A stretch of 64,000 bases of DNA from Phragmites australis (lineage: Eukaryota > Streptophyta > Magnoliopsida > Poales > Poaceae), in assembly GCF_958298935.1 (NCBI RefSeq), contig NC_084934.1, positions 7,132,501-7,196,500 on the forward strand, written 5' to 3'. Below, in pieces: positions 34,238-45,310 of the stretch. The position numbers and the translations under genes are program-made. Position 1 is the first letter of the stretch; every line of letters starts with the position of its first letter. The notes under the pieces were generated by a model. It ran no database searches. It was not told the origin of the DNA and saw only the letters and a program-made list of their open reading frames with translations.

Positions 34238-36890
34238 TTATTTCCTAGGCTTCTTGTTGGGCTTGTCATCTTCTTTGGGCTTGGTGGGTGGCTGCCTAGC
34301 TTGGACCTTTTCTCGGCCCACCACCTTCTTCAAAGTCGGTTTTGCCTCCAAAAGGGGGTCTGTCAGTTCAGACTTCATCTGATACAAACAGTGTCCAAGA
34401 TTTCTTATTACCTTATTGAGAATAACAGGTGGCTTGGCATTACAGGCCAAGCAACTTGTCTTTGCAGATATTTCCTTTATAGCCTCCATTCCTCTCTTTG
34501 TTTCTCGGGCTCCTTACTTCCGTTTCAACAGCTGGGATAGAGATTGGGTCTACTTTAGATTTCTTGTCAGTTTTTGGGGTGGAAATAGGAGGGGCATGTC
34601 CTTTCTCAGGATCAACCATTGTCTCAGTAGCACTGTGAAGCTTCTGACTGCAAGAGAAGATGTCACTGGAAGGACATTTAGCTTGGAGGAGAAATTGCAG
34701 GGAAGAGCCTCCAGAAGAATGAGCAGCTAAGATGTCCCATGCTTTAGAGCTTTGGATGGATTTGGCCCGGTCAAAGTGGGAAGGAGAAAGGAGCAATTTA
34801 GTGAAGAAGGCAACCCAAATTGAGGGGATGGAGACAGAAGGTTCATAAAGGCTAGGAGGAAAAAAATGTTGAGCCCAAATGTCAGGCACCACTGAGGAAA
34901 GCTAGGAGCTACTAGACCAGCTCATGCTGCCAGAAAGTTTCAAACATAGGGTCAGCTCCCTGTTCTTCAATGTGTCTCATAAAGCCAACTTGCAGGTTAG
35001 CTTCAGCCTCCTGAGCTAAGATTTCAGCATTGTTGAGTTGATCCCCGGGGGACCCGGGGGGGGGGGGGTGGTCATCCAAAAGCTCATGTATCTGAACATC
35101 ATGAGGATGAAAAGATCAGGTTGGGTTATGGGCAGCCAATCCCAGAACAATGTCCTGTTCAAACTCCATATTGAGGTCAGGAACCATCTTACCAAGACTA
35201 CCAGAAGAGGCAGAACGGAGGGAATTATCAGAGAGGGACAAGCTGACTTGAGCAACAATTGGGTCTGCATCCATGTCAGGTGGAGGAACCATATCAGGTT
35301 CCGGCTAGTCAGATAACACTGGCTCTTCTATATCTTCATTGTCAGCAGGAAGGTAGAGATCTAAATCTCCCATTTGTTGCCCAGGCTGATTAGCGTCTTC
35401 CACATTCCAATTTTCCCAGTTAAGATCAATATTCATATTGCCAGCTTGATTATTCTGGGGATTATTGTTGACCCCAGGTGGACCAATCTAACCAAAGCCA
35501 AAAAAGTCAAATGCTCCCCCAAGGTAATTAACTTCGTGCACAGGGTCTTCATCAGGGGGCAGAAGCCCAAGAAGATTCTGCTCAATGATTTCACATTGCG
35601 TAGTCCAGCTCTGACCTTGGAAATTATCACCCTCTAAGATCAAAATAAAGCTGGGAACTGATTCAAGATCCACTACTCGGACTTTCAGAATGACACAGGC
35701 AAGGTGATGATCCTCCTGCTCCCAGATTACCAGTCACCAAAGGAGCTAATAGCTGCCTCTACGAAATGTTTACTCAGATAGTCCAACGGAAAACCAAGAA
35801 GCAATAACCAGCATTCACGGTTGAAATTCAAAGCTCGCTAATTAGGACCTTGATTGTGCTTTACCAGAGTGAAATCCAAGTTTCCAAAGTGACTGGGGGA
35901 GCTATTAATCAGGCGCTTTATATCGAAAATACTAGCAAACTTGACATAAGCTTGTGCACATGAGTTCTCTTGCCCAAGCGCAGGGAGGTATCGACGGAAG
36001 GAGAGGAAGGGACCTCGCAGCAAGAAGGAAACCCCAACAATTTCGCCTTGAGCTCGCCAAAATTGGAGGAAAAGGGTGGACTAAAATGGGAAGGCCCAAC
36101 AGACAAGGAATCTGGGTTTCAAAACCAATCAGAGACACGGAGATGGGCCTAGAGAGAGGAGTCTATAGAGCAAGAAAAAACGCCCGATTTATGGCCTTGA
36201 ACACAGAGAGAGAGAGATTTGGGGGCATTGCACGAGGTGGAAATATGACCCCAACCAGAACATAAATAACATTTAATCCTGTTCCGGCAAAACCGTCTCT
36301 CATTATTAGCCTGGAGACGACGAGAGCAAAAATGGTTACTCTGTAATGAAGGTCCATTAATCAGGCTGTTAAATGATCGTGAAGAACGGGGGAGGATCGA
36401 ATTTTGAACTCCCGAGCGATTAGCCGCAAGATCAAACTGGTTCAAACGATAAAAAACTGAGTAATTTGACCGCATGAGCTTAGTCCCTTTTTCGTTGCCG
36501 CTATTCCTATGCATTCGTTAGTCTTGCCGTATTCCGCTTGTGTAATTTGATCGGTTTTGGATCGTTGTACTAAATTTTATTTTAATTTGCTTCTTTTTAA
36601 TACAAAGATTTGCAGCTCTTCTACGTATTTGAAAAACGATAAAAAAACTGATTTACGGGGGAAAACCAATCAATCAAATACAGAGGTTGGAGGAGCAAGA
36701 ACCTTACGTGAAGATTGCGCCTTGGAAAAACTAGGATGGGGAACCCCAGATCGATTATGCAAGGGAACAGAGTTGGCCCCAGTAAGAGCCAGATGGTTGG
36801 GCGTACCTTACTGGCAGAGAAGGTCCCATAGGTTTTACCGTTGTGAAGCCTATAAGGCCCCTGCTTGGAATATAGAGATTTTAGAGGATC
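34238..36890 (-). pseudogene. LINE ORF1-like zinc-knuckle gene, disrupted
   Basis: Minus strand. The N-terminal part (36890-36634) is interrupted by a 173-bp LINE tail. Then comes VFYRLNQFDLA, a CCHC knuckle CYLCSGWGHISTSC at 36271-36230, a DUF4283-like region (CWLLLLGFPLDYL, about 35815-35780), QGQSWTTQCEI near 35600, a Pro-run coded by a G/C homopolymer at 35048-35068, and a Lys/Pro-rich tail ending at 34238. Such proteins are RNA-binding ORF1 products of plant LINEs. Several stops and frameshifts (for example near 35838 and 35300) make it a pseudogene. No ORF2 follows, so the parent element is incomplete. A second gene of this type lies at 54400-58583. Confidence 0.65.
36461..36633 (+). 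mobile_element. 5'-truncated LINE insertion (173 bp)
   Basis: The insert ends ...TTAATACAAAGATTTGCAGC...CTACGTATTTGAAA, the 3'-tail style of grass LINEs. It is bounded by near-identical AAACGATAAAAAACTGA copies (36444-36460 and about 36634-36651), a 16-17-bp target duplication. It splits the minus-strand ORF1-like gene. Confidence 0.75.
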
Positions 36891-36899
36891 CATAACACA

Positions 36900-38060
36900 T
36901 ATTGGTTGATGTAAATCTCATGTGTTCCCAGCTCAGGCTAGATATTGCTTTAGCATAATGCGCTAAATACAAATGTGCGGAACGGATTTCCTATGAGAAA
37001 ATATCGCTTTCTTTTAGCTCTAAGATTTTTTAAGTTAGATTTAACTAGCTTAAAAAATACTGGATCTGAAGCTGTGTGCCAAACGAGGCCTTTCCCGTCG
37101 GTCAGCGTATGGCCGTCAGCAAAATAATAAATCGTCAGGAATGAACTGTTTTCTGGCAGTGCTATCTAATCTGGCATGACATGTTGTGCAGCGTGGAGAT
37201 CTCCGATGAGGTTGGTTCATGATTGAGCAGTTGTACAAGTTCTTAATAGAAGAGATAAGGTCTCGTCAATTGCAACCGTACTGAACTAAGCTTTTGTCTC
37301 CTCATCTCTTCTGCATGCTCTACCTGAAAACGATTTTCTGTGATAGCACTGTGATGCCAAATGCAGGTGCACAACTGCACATCATAATCCCTGCCCATCT
37401 CCATGCGTCACTTCTTCGACCATGCATATTAATTTGCCGCAGATGCGTCCCGTCAACAACTACATGTACTCTACTTCGATCCTTGAACTGAGCCAGCATC
37501 TCAATTTATTTGAGGTTGTTAGTCCTAGACTGTATGCCAGTTCAGGAATATGCTATGAGATGTTGAGGACTACTCAGTACAGTAACAGTCGTAATCCCAA
37601 TTGTTGAGGTTCGAAGGCAGCAGTGTCATACGAGCAAAGACAGAGAACATGAGCACGATACATGCAAACCGGTTCTTTATAGAAAAAGAAGAAGAATATA
37701 AACGGAGTTTATGTGCGTGTACTCCGACAACAGGGGAACTGTTGATTGACAGATTGACAGGGTTCATCATCAATGGGACAAGTTTATTTGTAATTACTCT
37801 CAAGCTCTTCTAGTGGTTGTGGTCACCACCAGGTGTTGACCTTGAAGATACCCAGATCCCAGAGAGTTTCTGTCTTTGCCTAAACTGTGCTATTGCGTTG
37901 AATGCTAGGAGTACTTGATAGGAATGTTTTGTGAAAATAAGTCATTTTCCATCAAATAAAGCTAGTTAGAGAAGTGGATTAAGGTACTCGGATTCCTTTT
38001 TTTTTTTTTTAATTCAGCTTTACTACTGATACTTACAAGGCATGCACCTAGAATCGATCG
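36900..38060. other. non-coding stretch
   Basis: I see no supportable gene. Short frames at 37294-37813 have no recognisable motif. GTCGGTCAGCG/CCGTCAGC words at 37095-37140 resemble DNA-transposon subterminal repeats. Confidence 0.5.
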
Positions 38061-39855
38061 CACTACTACATAACCTCTTATCACTGTCGATTCCAAAAAC
38101 CTCATCACTACCGGTTTTAGAGCCAATAGTGGGCAATAGACAGTGATAGCCGGGGACTATCACTGACGGCTAGTGGTTTCAGCCGTCAGTGATTCCCAAA
38201 GCATCACAGCCGGCTGGAGCCTTGAGTCGGCAGTGTTTTGCCTCTCCGACCTCTCTCCTGTCTCCTCCCTATCCTTCCTCTCTCTCCTCTCTGTCCTCAC
38301 TCTCTCTCTCCTCGATCTCTCCGTCTTTGTTCCTCTCAATACATGCATACTGTGAGATTAATATTTAATGTGAATCAATAATAAAGAAACATTCATTAAT
38401 ACATAGTAATTCATGTCATACAATGAAGGTGTTGGCCATCGACAAACATACATATATACATAATAGTTCTCACAGGTCGTTACCTGAAAAGTCGATCGAA
38501 TTGAGCCAGTCCAGTATCCCTCTATCTCTCTCACGATGAGGCCCGCGTACTCCGCACGAACGGCTGATAGCGTGTGTACGTTCGGGAATGCCGGGGGGCC
38601 AATAGTGGTGGAGCGGAGGACCCAACCACACCTGATCGATCGCAGCGTCGCTTATTCTCCAGGCTCGCGGGTGTGTCAAAGACGTCAAAGTCGGAGACCT
38701 AAACACCACTACGGTTTGAGCCTTCGTCCTCCTCCACAGCGCCCTAACATGTCACCCTCTCATGCTCATCCACAGCACACTAACGGACCAGCCTCTCGTC
38801 CTCCTCCTCCTGAGCATACTTACGGGACGCTACTTCTTGCTCCTCTGCAGTGCACAGTTGATGAGCCAGCCTCTACTCCTCCTCTTCCTAGGCACGCTTA
38901 CGGGCCACTGCTTCTTACTCCTCCTTCGCATCATCTTTGGAAGGCCATTCTGTCGAAGAGTCGTCCGACAGTACCAACTCTAAAATCAGGTTAAAGGCCA
39001 CAACAGGATCCTCCAGACCAGGTGCACTGACAACGGGTGCACTTCTACCACGGCTTCTTCGAGGCGATAGCTAGGGAAGTGGACTTCTTCTAGGAGATGG
39101 CTAATGAGAGGGAGATCTTCAAGGAAACGGTGGCTCGAGGTGTCGTGGAGAGTAAAGTTCTCGGTATATGTCCCTGGTGAAAATACCATATAGTCCTTCT
39201 CCCACGCGATGAATGTGTGCTTGTTTTCTCCTATAGTGTTCGCCTCCTCCTCTGCGGGGTAGTCCACATCAATATGACGGTACTGGTCAACTACCTCATC
39301 TTCTTCGACCATGGCGTAGCCCTCTGGTACCTGATGTCCGTGAAAATATTCATGAGAGCCGCAGGGATAAGCTACGCTGGAAGCCACCTTGATGGTAATG
39401 TTTCTAGCACCAATGTGTAGTTCACACTGTGTTTGTGTTGTGATGAGATCCACGAGATAAGTGATGGGGTTAGCTCTCAGAATTCCTGTGGACACACAAC
39501 TACTCCGACGACCATCGGGGCTGCAGCGTGCAACATTGAGAGACGGTGCCAGTCATTTCTGTTCACTCACAATGGTGCCCCGTTGACGCATGAGGTCTTG
39601 ATGTACTGCTTGTGCTATCTTTTTCTTTGTATGTTTCCTCTCCTTTTGTAGCATTTTTTCAAGCATTACCATCATCTTAGCTTGTGGTGCCTCTCATTCT
39701 GGATCTCACTCTACTTGGGATCTCTTTCAACTCATGAAACTGTCGATGTCGCCTGGGAATCCATATTTCCAACCTATCACCCCAACGCCTCATGTGCGAC
39801 TATAGTGCTCCTTATTTCCCAGTGCCAAGGTGAGCTCGTCCCTATCCCTATCTGT
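38061..39855. mobile_element. CACTA (En/Spm) element fragment
   Basis: It starts with the terminus CACTACTACATAACC at 38061, followed by subterminal repeats of TCACTGNCGG type (38085-38245), including a perfect 13-bp-arm hairpin at 38159-38193. The interior holds a minus-strand CACTA protein remnant. The other terminus is missing: at 39856 the sequence switches abruptly to a Ty3 LTR. Confidence 0.75.
38986..39495 (-). pseudogene. CACTA-associated protein remnant (DUF8039-like)
   Basis: The open frame has no ATG at its upstream end (39495 is a GTG) and probably continues upstream into coiled-coil-like sequence (39495-39680). It contains NPITYLVDLITTQTQCELHI, then ITIKVASSVAYP and GYAMVEEDEVVDQYRHIDVDYP. 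This pattern of a short Cys-Glu-Leu motif, a beta-rich core and VxVDxV is what I recall from the second gene of grass CACTA elements, thought to bind subterminal repeats. It is not a host gene. Ends are uncertain. Confidence 0.6.
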
Positions 39856-40382
39856 CCTTGGAGTCGGTCTATGTATATGTGACCTATATGGATTAAGTCT
39901 TGCGAGTACGTTCGTACTCAGCTGCTTTATAGGTTTTGCAGGTGAGGAATTGGTGGTGTTTGGCTACTTCACGGCTGCCGAGGGTGGTGGTGGGTATGAG
40001 TAGTACATCCTACTCTGTTGGCGTGTTTTGAGGTGGAGCCCAAGGGCATACGGCACCACCCATCTTTTGTTGTTTAGCTTTTGTTTTTGCTACGTAGTTT
40101 CTCTTTTGTCTAGGAGTTGACTAGTTTTAGCCTCCTCCTAGCTCTTTTGCTGTAAATTGTTGCACTAGTAAATGATTAAAAACTTGTAATATAATGTTAA
40201 TTATTTGCTCATTCTTAAGCTGTGTTGTGATGATATATGTTATAAAGGCATGTGTTCTGATCCTGGGCACAAAACACATATCGGGACTACCGGAGCAGTA
40301 TTCTGATTAATCGTTGAAGTCATGAATAGGTAAATGATCGACTTAATGATGAATTATAATATTGTTTGAATGGTTCCTTACA
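39856..40382 (+). repeat. truncated 5' LTR of the large-LTR Ty3 element
   Basis: It aligns base by base with 43988-44510 (CCTTGGAGTC...GGTTCCTTACA), with scattered differences. The first 2.5 kb of the LTR are missing at the junction with the CACTA fragment. Confidence 0.93.
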
Positions 40383-40384
40383 GC

Positions 40385-40401
40385 ATGATATCAGAGCTTG
40401 G
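40385..40401 (+). other. primer-binding site (Met-tRNA type)
   Basis: ATGATATCAGAGCTTGG two bases after the LTR end, close to TGGTATCAGAGC. Confidence 0.75.
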
Positions 40402-40997
40402 TTTAATGAAGTAGCCTAAAAATGCTTAGGACATAGGTTAGCAAGTGTGTCAAACCCACTAAAGCAACCCACTAAAGTTTCTTTTATGCCTCCTCATGAT
40501 TAATATGTATGAACTTGTTATATTATGCCACTAAGTGTAATGCGTGCTTGGTTTTTTTGTTTATACAATTGTGTTGTTTCTCATTATGTTGTATCAACGC
40601 ATTCTGATAGTAGTAAGTATCGGGGGCTCAATTAGTGTGAGGTATGGGCCTGGTGTGTTCCGTACGGCGACGGTACAAAAAGTGAATACGTGGGCAACCA
40701 CGTATGAAACGTTTCTTGTGCGGCGAGTTGCACAAGCACTGTTCGTGCGAAAACTTCTTCTTTCTCGCACGAAGGGTGATGTTTGTGATGTTTCTGACCT
40801 TAATGACTCCCCAGAAGCATCGAGCGTGCACTTTGGTTATGGGGAGAGATGCACTCAAGAAAGAAACGTGTAGATAAGGGTCGAGCATACTTTCTTGTTC
40901 TATTGTTCATTTCGCATCATACTTTTTGAGCATGCATTTTTTCTTGTCAAGATCTAAGTCTAAATTTTTGCCCATACTGCAGATTCTCTGCAAAAGT
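40402..40997 (+). other. retrotransposon leader with three consecutive hairpins
   Basis: There is no conserved coding sequence. Perfect inverted repeats occur at 40686-40693/40698-40705 (8 bp), 40715-40721/40730-40736 (7 bp) and 40742-40750/40765-40773 (9 bp). In LTR retrotransposons the leader holds RNA packaging and dimerisation signals, which these could be. The right part joins directly to the pol C-terminus, marking the internal deletion. Confidence 0.6.
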
Positions 40998-41387
40998 ATG
41001 CGGACACTCCGCTTTCAAGTCAGAGGAAAGCTAGCGCCTCGATACGTGGGACCATTCCAAATTGTTGCCCGACATGCAGAGGTAGCATATCAGCTGGACT
41101 TGCCTCCGTCACTCTTGGCCATTCACAATATCTTCCACGTGTCGCAACTGAAGAAATGTCTTCGAATCCCAACTGAAGTCATTGAAGTGGCAAACCAAGA
41201 GTTGCAGCCAGATCTTACATATTGTGAGCGACCAATCCGGATATTGGATGAAGCAGAACGCAAAACTCGGTGTCATTCTATCAAGTTTGTGAAAGTCCAG
41301 TAGAGCAAACACACCAAGGACGAAACGAATTGGGAGCGCGAGGATAAGATCCACTCCGAGTATCCTGAGCTTTTTGAAAACTTGTAA
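40998..41387 (+). pseudogene. pol C-terminus: integrase tail and chromodomain
   Basis: The frame has no proper start and is the retained end of pol. It shows the integrase C-terminal GKLAPRYVGPF and IHNIFHVSQLKK motifs, then PIRILDEAERKTR, a chromodomain start. A TAG at 41301-41303 stands where the family has Trp (VQW), after which NWEREDKIHSEYPELF continues in frame to TAA 41385-41387. In chromoviruses this domain steers insertion into heterochromatin. Confidence 0.88.
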
Positions 41388-41484
41388 TTACCATTGTAAT
41401 ATGTGCACATTGGAACATCTCACGTATCTATGTTCATCGTTATCACCTTCTCCCAAGGATTTCCGAATCTTGGGATGAGATTCT

Positions 41485-41495
41485 TTTAAGGGGGG
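41485..41495 (+). other. polypurine tract
   Basis: The AAGGGGGG tract ends one base before the LTR start TGTTTTATCATG. It is the expected plus-strand primer. Confidence 0.75.
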
Positions 41496-44400
41496 TGTTT
41501 TATCATGTCCCAAAAACTGTAAATAGGTAATTAAGCATAATCATATTTCTTAAGCATTATGTTTAATTTTGCATAATTTTAAATTGTAACGCTAGAGCAA
41601 TTCGTTTTGAGTCAATCGGTTGAGATAAAGAAATTCGAGAGAGAGAAAGTCCGGAGACTCCAGAGAAATGCGGAGACTCCATAGAAGTCTGGAGATTCTG
41701 TGGCAGTTGAAACATATTTCTCTCTAACATGTGGGGCCCACATGAGCTAGCCAACCACTCCCCACCCTTTTCCCCCATGTGCAACAGGCCCTCCCCTCAC
41801 TCCTCCCATGCTCCTCCCACTAGCCAAGCAAAAGGGGCAGCTCCCCTCTCCTCTCTCTCAAGCACTCTCTCATTCTCTCCCAAAATCCCCTCTCAAGAGA
41901 AGGAATCTAGGTGCGCATGTGGTGTCTACGCGATCGCTAGCTCGCAAGCTTCCCATCCATCCAATTCATATACGGTTTCCCGAAGGATTCAAGACGATTT
42001 TGATCTCTTTTGGTGTTCTTGGTTGAAGCACAGGGAGCATCGACGTTCATCCTCTTCCCGAGTGATTTTCCTCCGTTTTCTTCACCATCCAACGATCCCC
42101 AAGCTCGACAAAACATCTTGGGTAAGTCCCCTGGGCATCAATGGCAAGAATTTGTGTTTTGGTTAGATAGATTTCCAATTTGGAGCTAGGGTTGCAAAGT
42201 TCATGAGTTCTTGAGCTTTGAAGCAAAATGAGAATTTAGATGAGATTTGAGTTAGGAATCAAATTGCTAGGTTGGTGAGTAAGTTATATACTCTATGAAC
42301 TACCTCAAACATGTCTCTTTGGATTAGAGAAGCTCAAAAAATCAAATCAGCCATTTCCCCACAATGAAATGCTTTCTGCAGAACTCCGAAGACTCCAGAA
42401 AATTGTCCAGAGACTCCGCAGCCTAAAGACTCCACAAAAATTCGCGGAGACTTCGCAGTTACGGTTCATCAGGCTTTTCTTTTTGTGCTGAAAGTTTGTA
42501 AAATTCATAATAAATTCTCCGTAGCTCCAAAAATTATGAAACCAATTTTATTGGTTTTGTAATAACCTCTTCTACCTATTAAAAATATCCTCAGCCATTA
42601 AATAGTTAATTAACTGTTTTAGATAAATTAATTAAGTTAAGGCTTCATTAATTCACCGTTAATTCTTTACAAGTCTAAAATTGGTTAATCCAATTTTGCT
42701 AGTCTTCTTATGACTTATTCTAACTAGGAAAAATATTTATGTATTATAAAGCATACTTTTCCTAACATTTCTTCATATGCATATGGTGACATACATTGTT
42801 GCACTTTATTCATGCTCATCATTGCATGCGTTCTTGTTTAGTGAACAAAGAACCGACGCGTGACTTGACCATGGTTGAAGGTGACGTCAACCTTCCCGAG
42901 TTCTATGAGTGTTGTGTGGAGAGTATCAGGCGGTCACTTAAGTAGCAAAGCAAACATCTAAGCATATTGCACCCTTTAAATAAATTGTGGAGTCTAAATT
43001 GATAAATTATGCTTTATGTATGTCTGCATGTTTAGTGAGTCAATGTAGGTTTGAAGTAGGTAGAACTTATATTGATGCATGATCTCTATCTTGACTTATT
43101 GATGAATTTGTATCCTTGTAACATGGGCTCGATATAATGTTGTCAATATAGAAGTGATACGAGATGCTTAGCAATGCATAGGTTACCAGTAAAAGTCGAG
43201 TGGTGAAATGTTGCATCGCTCGCGAGCTATATGTTTACTTATTGTTCATGCTGCAAATATTGATGATAATTAGATGAGTGATGAGGATGAGATGAAATGT
43301 GGGCGGTGTTAGGGGTATCATCTGCCCTGGAGGAGGTTCACGGGTAGTCCGGGGAGGGAGCCTGGATACCGTAAACCGCTTTGTATCGGTTAAGTACCGA
43401 CCGTTGGCTTAAGCACTTACCATACTTACCGCATGCTAATCTAATGGTAAGATAAGCCGAATATCTCTGTAGCTATGATCATTTGGGCCTAAACATCGAC
43501 GGTGTGAGCGGACGGCTTATAGAAATATCTAGTTTGCTCTGAGAGTAGTGCTGGATACCTCCGCGCCGAGCGATGCATGTACCAAATAGCTGAGGCTTAT
43601 TGGGAAAGGTTGTCACGAGTACCTCTTGTGTGTTTAGCCGGTTGCACAAGCTGAATGGTCTTCGTGTCGTGTGGGTAAAGGAGTATCCCCTGCAGGTTGT
43701 AAAAATATTTTGAAATACCGCGCTCTCGGTCATGAGCATACTTTCTGTCCATGCGCACCATCGTAGAGTTTCGTTGTGGGATAATAGTGGTATGGGTGGT
43801 GGTTGGAAAATGTTGATGTTGGCTCTAATATATTACTTTGGTTCCTTTTACACTCATGCACCAGCTGTTGGGTTCCAGTTTATGTGGGTTAAGTGTAGGT
43901 GCTCACACATATATTTAGGTTGCTTAAGGATATTAATATACTTGACCTTGTGACATTTTTTTTTGCTAATGACTCAATGCATGATCCTTGGAGTCAGTCT
44001 ATGTATATGTGACATATATGGATTAAGTCTTGTGAGTACTTTCGTACTCAGCTGCTCTACAGGTTTTGCAGGTGAGGAACAAGTGGTGTTTGGTTACTTC
44101 ACACCTACCGAGGGTGGTGGCGGACATGAGTAATACATCCTACTTTGTTGGCGTGTTTTGAGGTGGAGCCTAAGGGCATACAGCTCCACTCATCTTTGTT
44201 GTTTGGCTTTTATTTTTGCTGCGTAGTTTCTCTTTTGTCTAGGAGTTGGTCAGTTTTAGTCTCCTCCTAGCTCTTTTGCTGTAAATTATTGAACTTATAA
44301 ATGCTTAAGAACCTGTAATATAATGTTAATTACTTGCTTTTTTTAAGCTGTGTTGTGATGCTATATGTTGTAAAGTCATATGTTCCGATCCTGGGCACAA

Positions 44401-44510
44401 AACATATACCAGGACTACCAGAGTGGTATTCTGATTAATCGTTAAAGTCATAAATAGGTAAATGATTGACTTAATGATTAATTGGAATATTGTTTAGATG
44501 GTTCCTTACA
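41496..44510 (+). repeat. 3' LTR (3015 bp) of the Ty3 element
   Basis: Starts TGTTTTATCATGTCCC and ends GGTTCCTTACA. It contains clusters of GGAGACTCC words (41650-41700 and 42385-42460) and a GAGTAC/TTTC/GTACTC hairpin at 44034-44049 followed by GTTTTGCAGGTGAGG. Open frames inside (41729-42166) show no domain and are not genes. Confidence 0.9.
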
Positions 44511-45310
44511 GACAAGCGAAGCACGACAGAGCTAATGGTGCCCTCGGCGAGGCGCGGTGGTGGCTCAAGTGGCGGCTAGCGGCAGCCAAAGGCGGCAGAG
44601 TACCGTGGAGAGAGGGGGAGAGAGATGGCCGGAGCATCGTCAACGGTGGCTAGCGGCGGGCCATGGTGACAGTCAGCGGAGGGGTGCGGTGTGGGAAGGA
44701 GAGAGATGAAAGGATGACTAGAGGTAGAAGAAGCTGACATGCCAGCCACAGCCACAGTGACAAAAATTTGGTGATGTGACATCTACGATGGTGAAAATCA
44801 CCGTGAAACTAGCTTAGTGAGTTATGTAATCTGGTATTGAAATTTTAGAGTTAAATAGATGGTTTTAAAGTTAAGAAAGTTATTTGGACCACTGACAGAG
44901 TAAAATAGACTTATTTTTTTTTAAAAATAGGCTTTACAAGCTTCCTATACAGAAATTCTGTTTAAAAAAATAGGCTTTACAAGCTTCCTATACAGAAAAT
45001 CTGAAAACAACAATACGCCAAAATGACACGCAAGAAACGAAGCAAAAGTCCTCGCGTACAAACAAACCCAAGGGCCCATTTCCAAGGCCATCAAACAGCT
45101 GACAAACTTTAGGCGCACGCTTAATTCCCACCCAAATCATCATCGTCAGGAACCAAACCCCAAATCATTTGTCTTCCCTTCCGTTTGATTGATCGACGAG
45201 CAACTACCCCACCTCCACCCCCAACCGCAGCAGCAGCAGCAATCTCTTCTCCGGCTAGCTGAATCCGTCCATCCATCCATTGCCGAGGAGGTGGTGCTCC
45301 TGGATCTCGG
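44511..45310 (+). promoter_or_regulatory. upstream region of EXO84B
   Basis: The first 300 bp are GC-rich without a recognisable gene. A 38-bp direct repeat occurs at 44923-44960 and 44966-45003. From about 45100 the sequence looks like a 5' UTR (CCACCTCCACCC, a CAGCAG run, CCATCCATCCAT). No TATA box is convincing. The Ty3 LTR ends only 800 bp upstream of the start codon. Confidence 0.5.

Larger units (their letters stand above)
39856..44510 (+). mobile_element. internally deleted Ty3 chromovirus with 3-kb LTR
   Basis: The last 527 bp of a 5' LTR (39856-40382) match the end of the 3' LTR. They are followed by a PBS, a 0.6-kb leader and only the C-terminus of pol, then a polypurine tract and a complete 3015-bp 3' LTR. 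Gag, protease, RT and RNase H are deleted. The integrase C-terminus and chromodomain place it in the Tekay-type chromoviruses. Confidence 0.9.

Noticed and set aside
41729..42166. 145-codon open frame
   Set aside because: Inside the U3 of the 3-kb Ty3 LTR; no start context, domain or partner copy in the 5' LTR.
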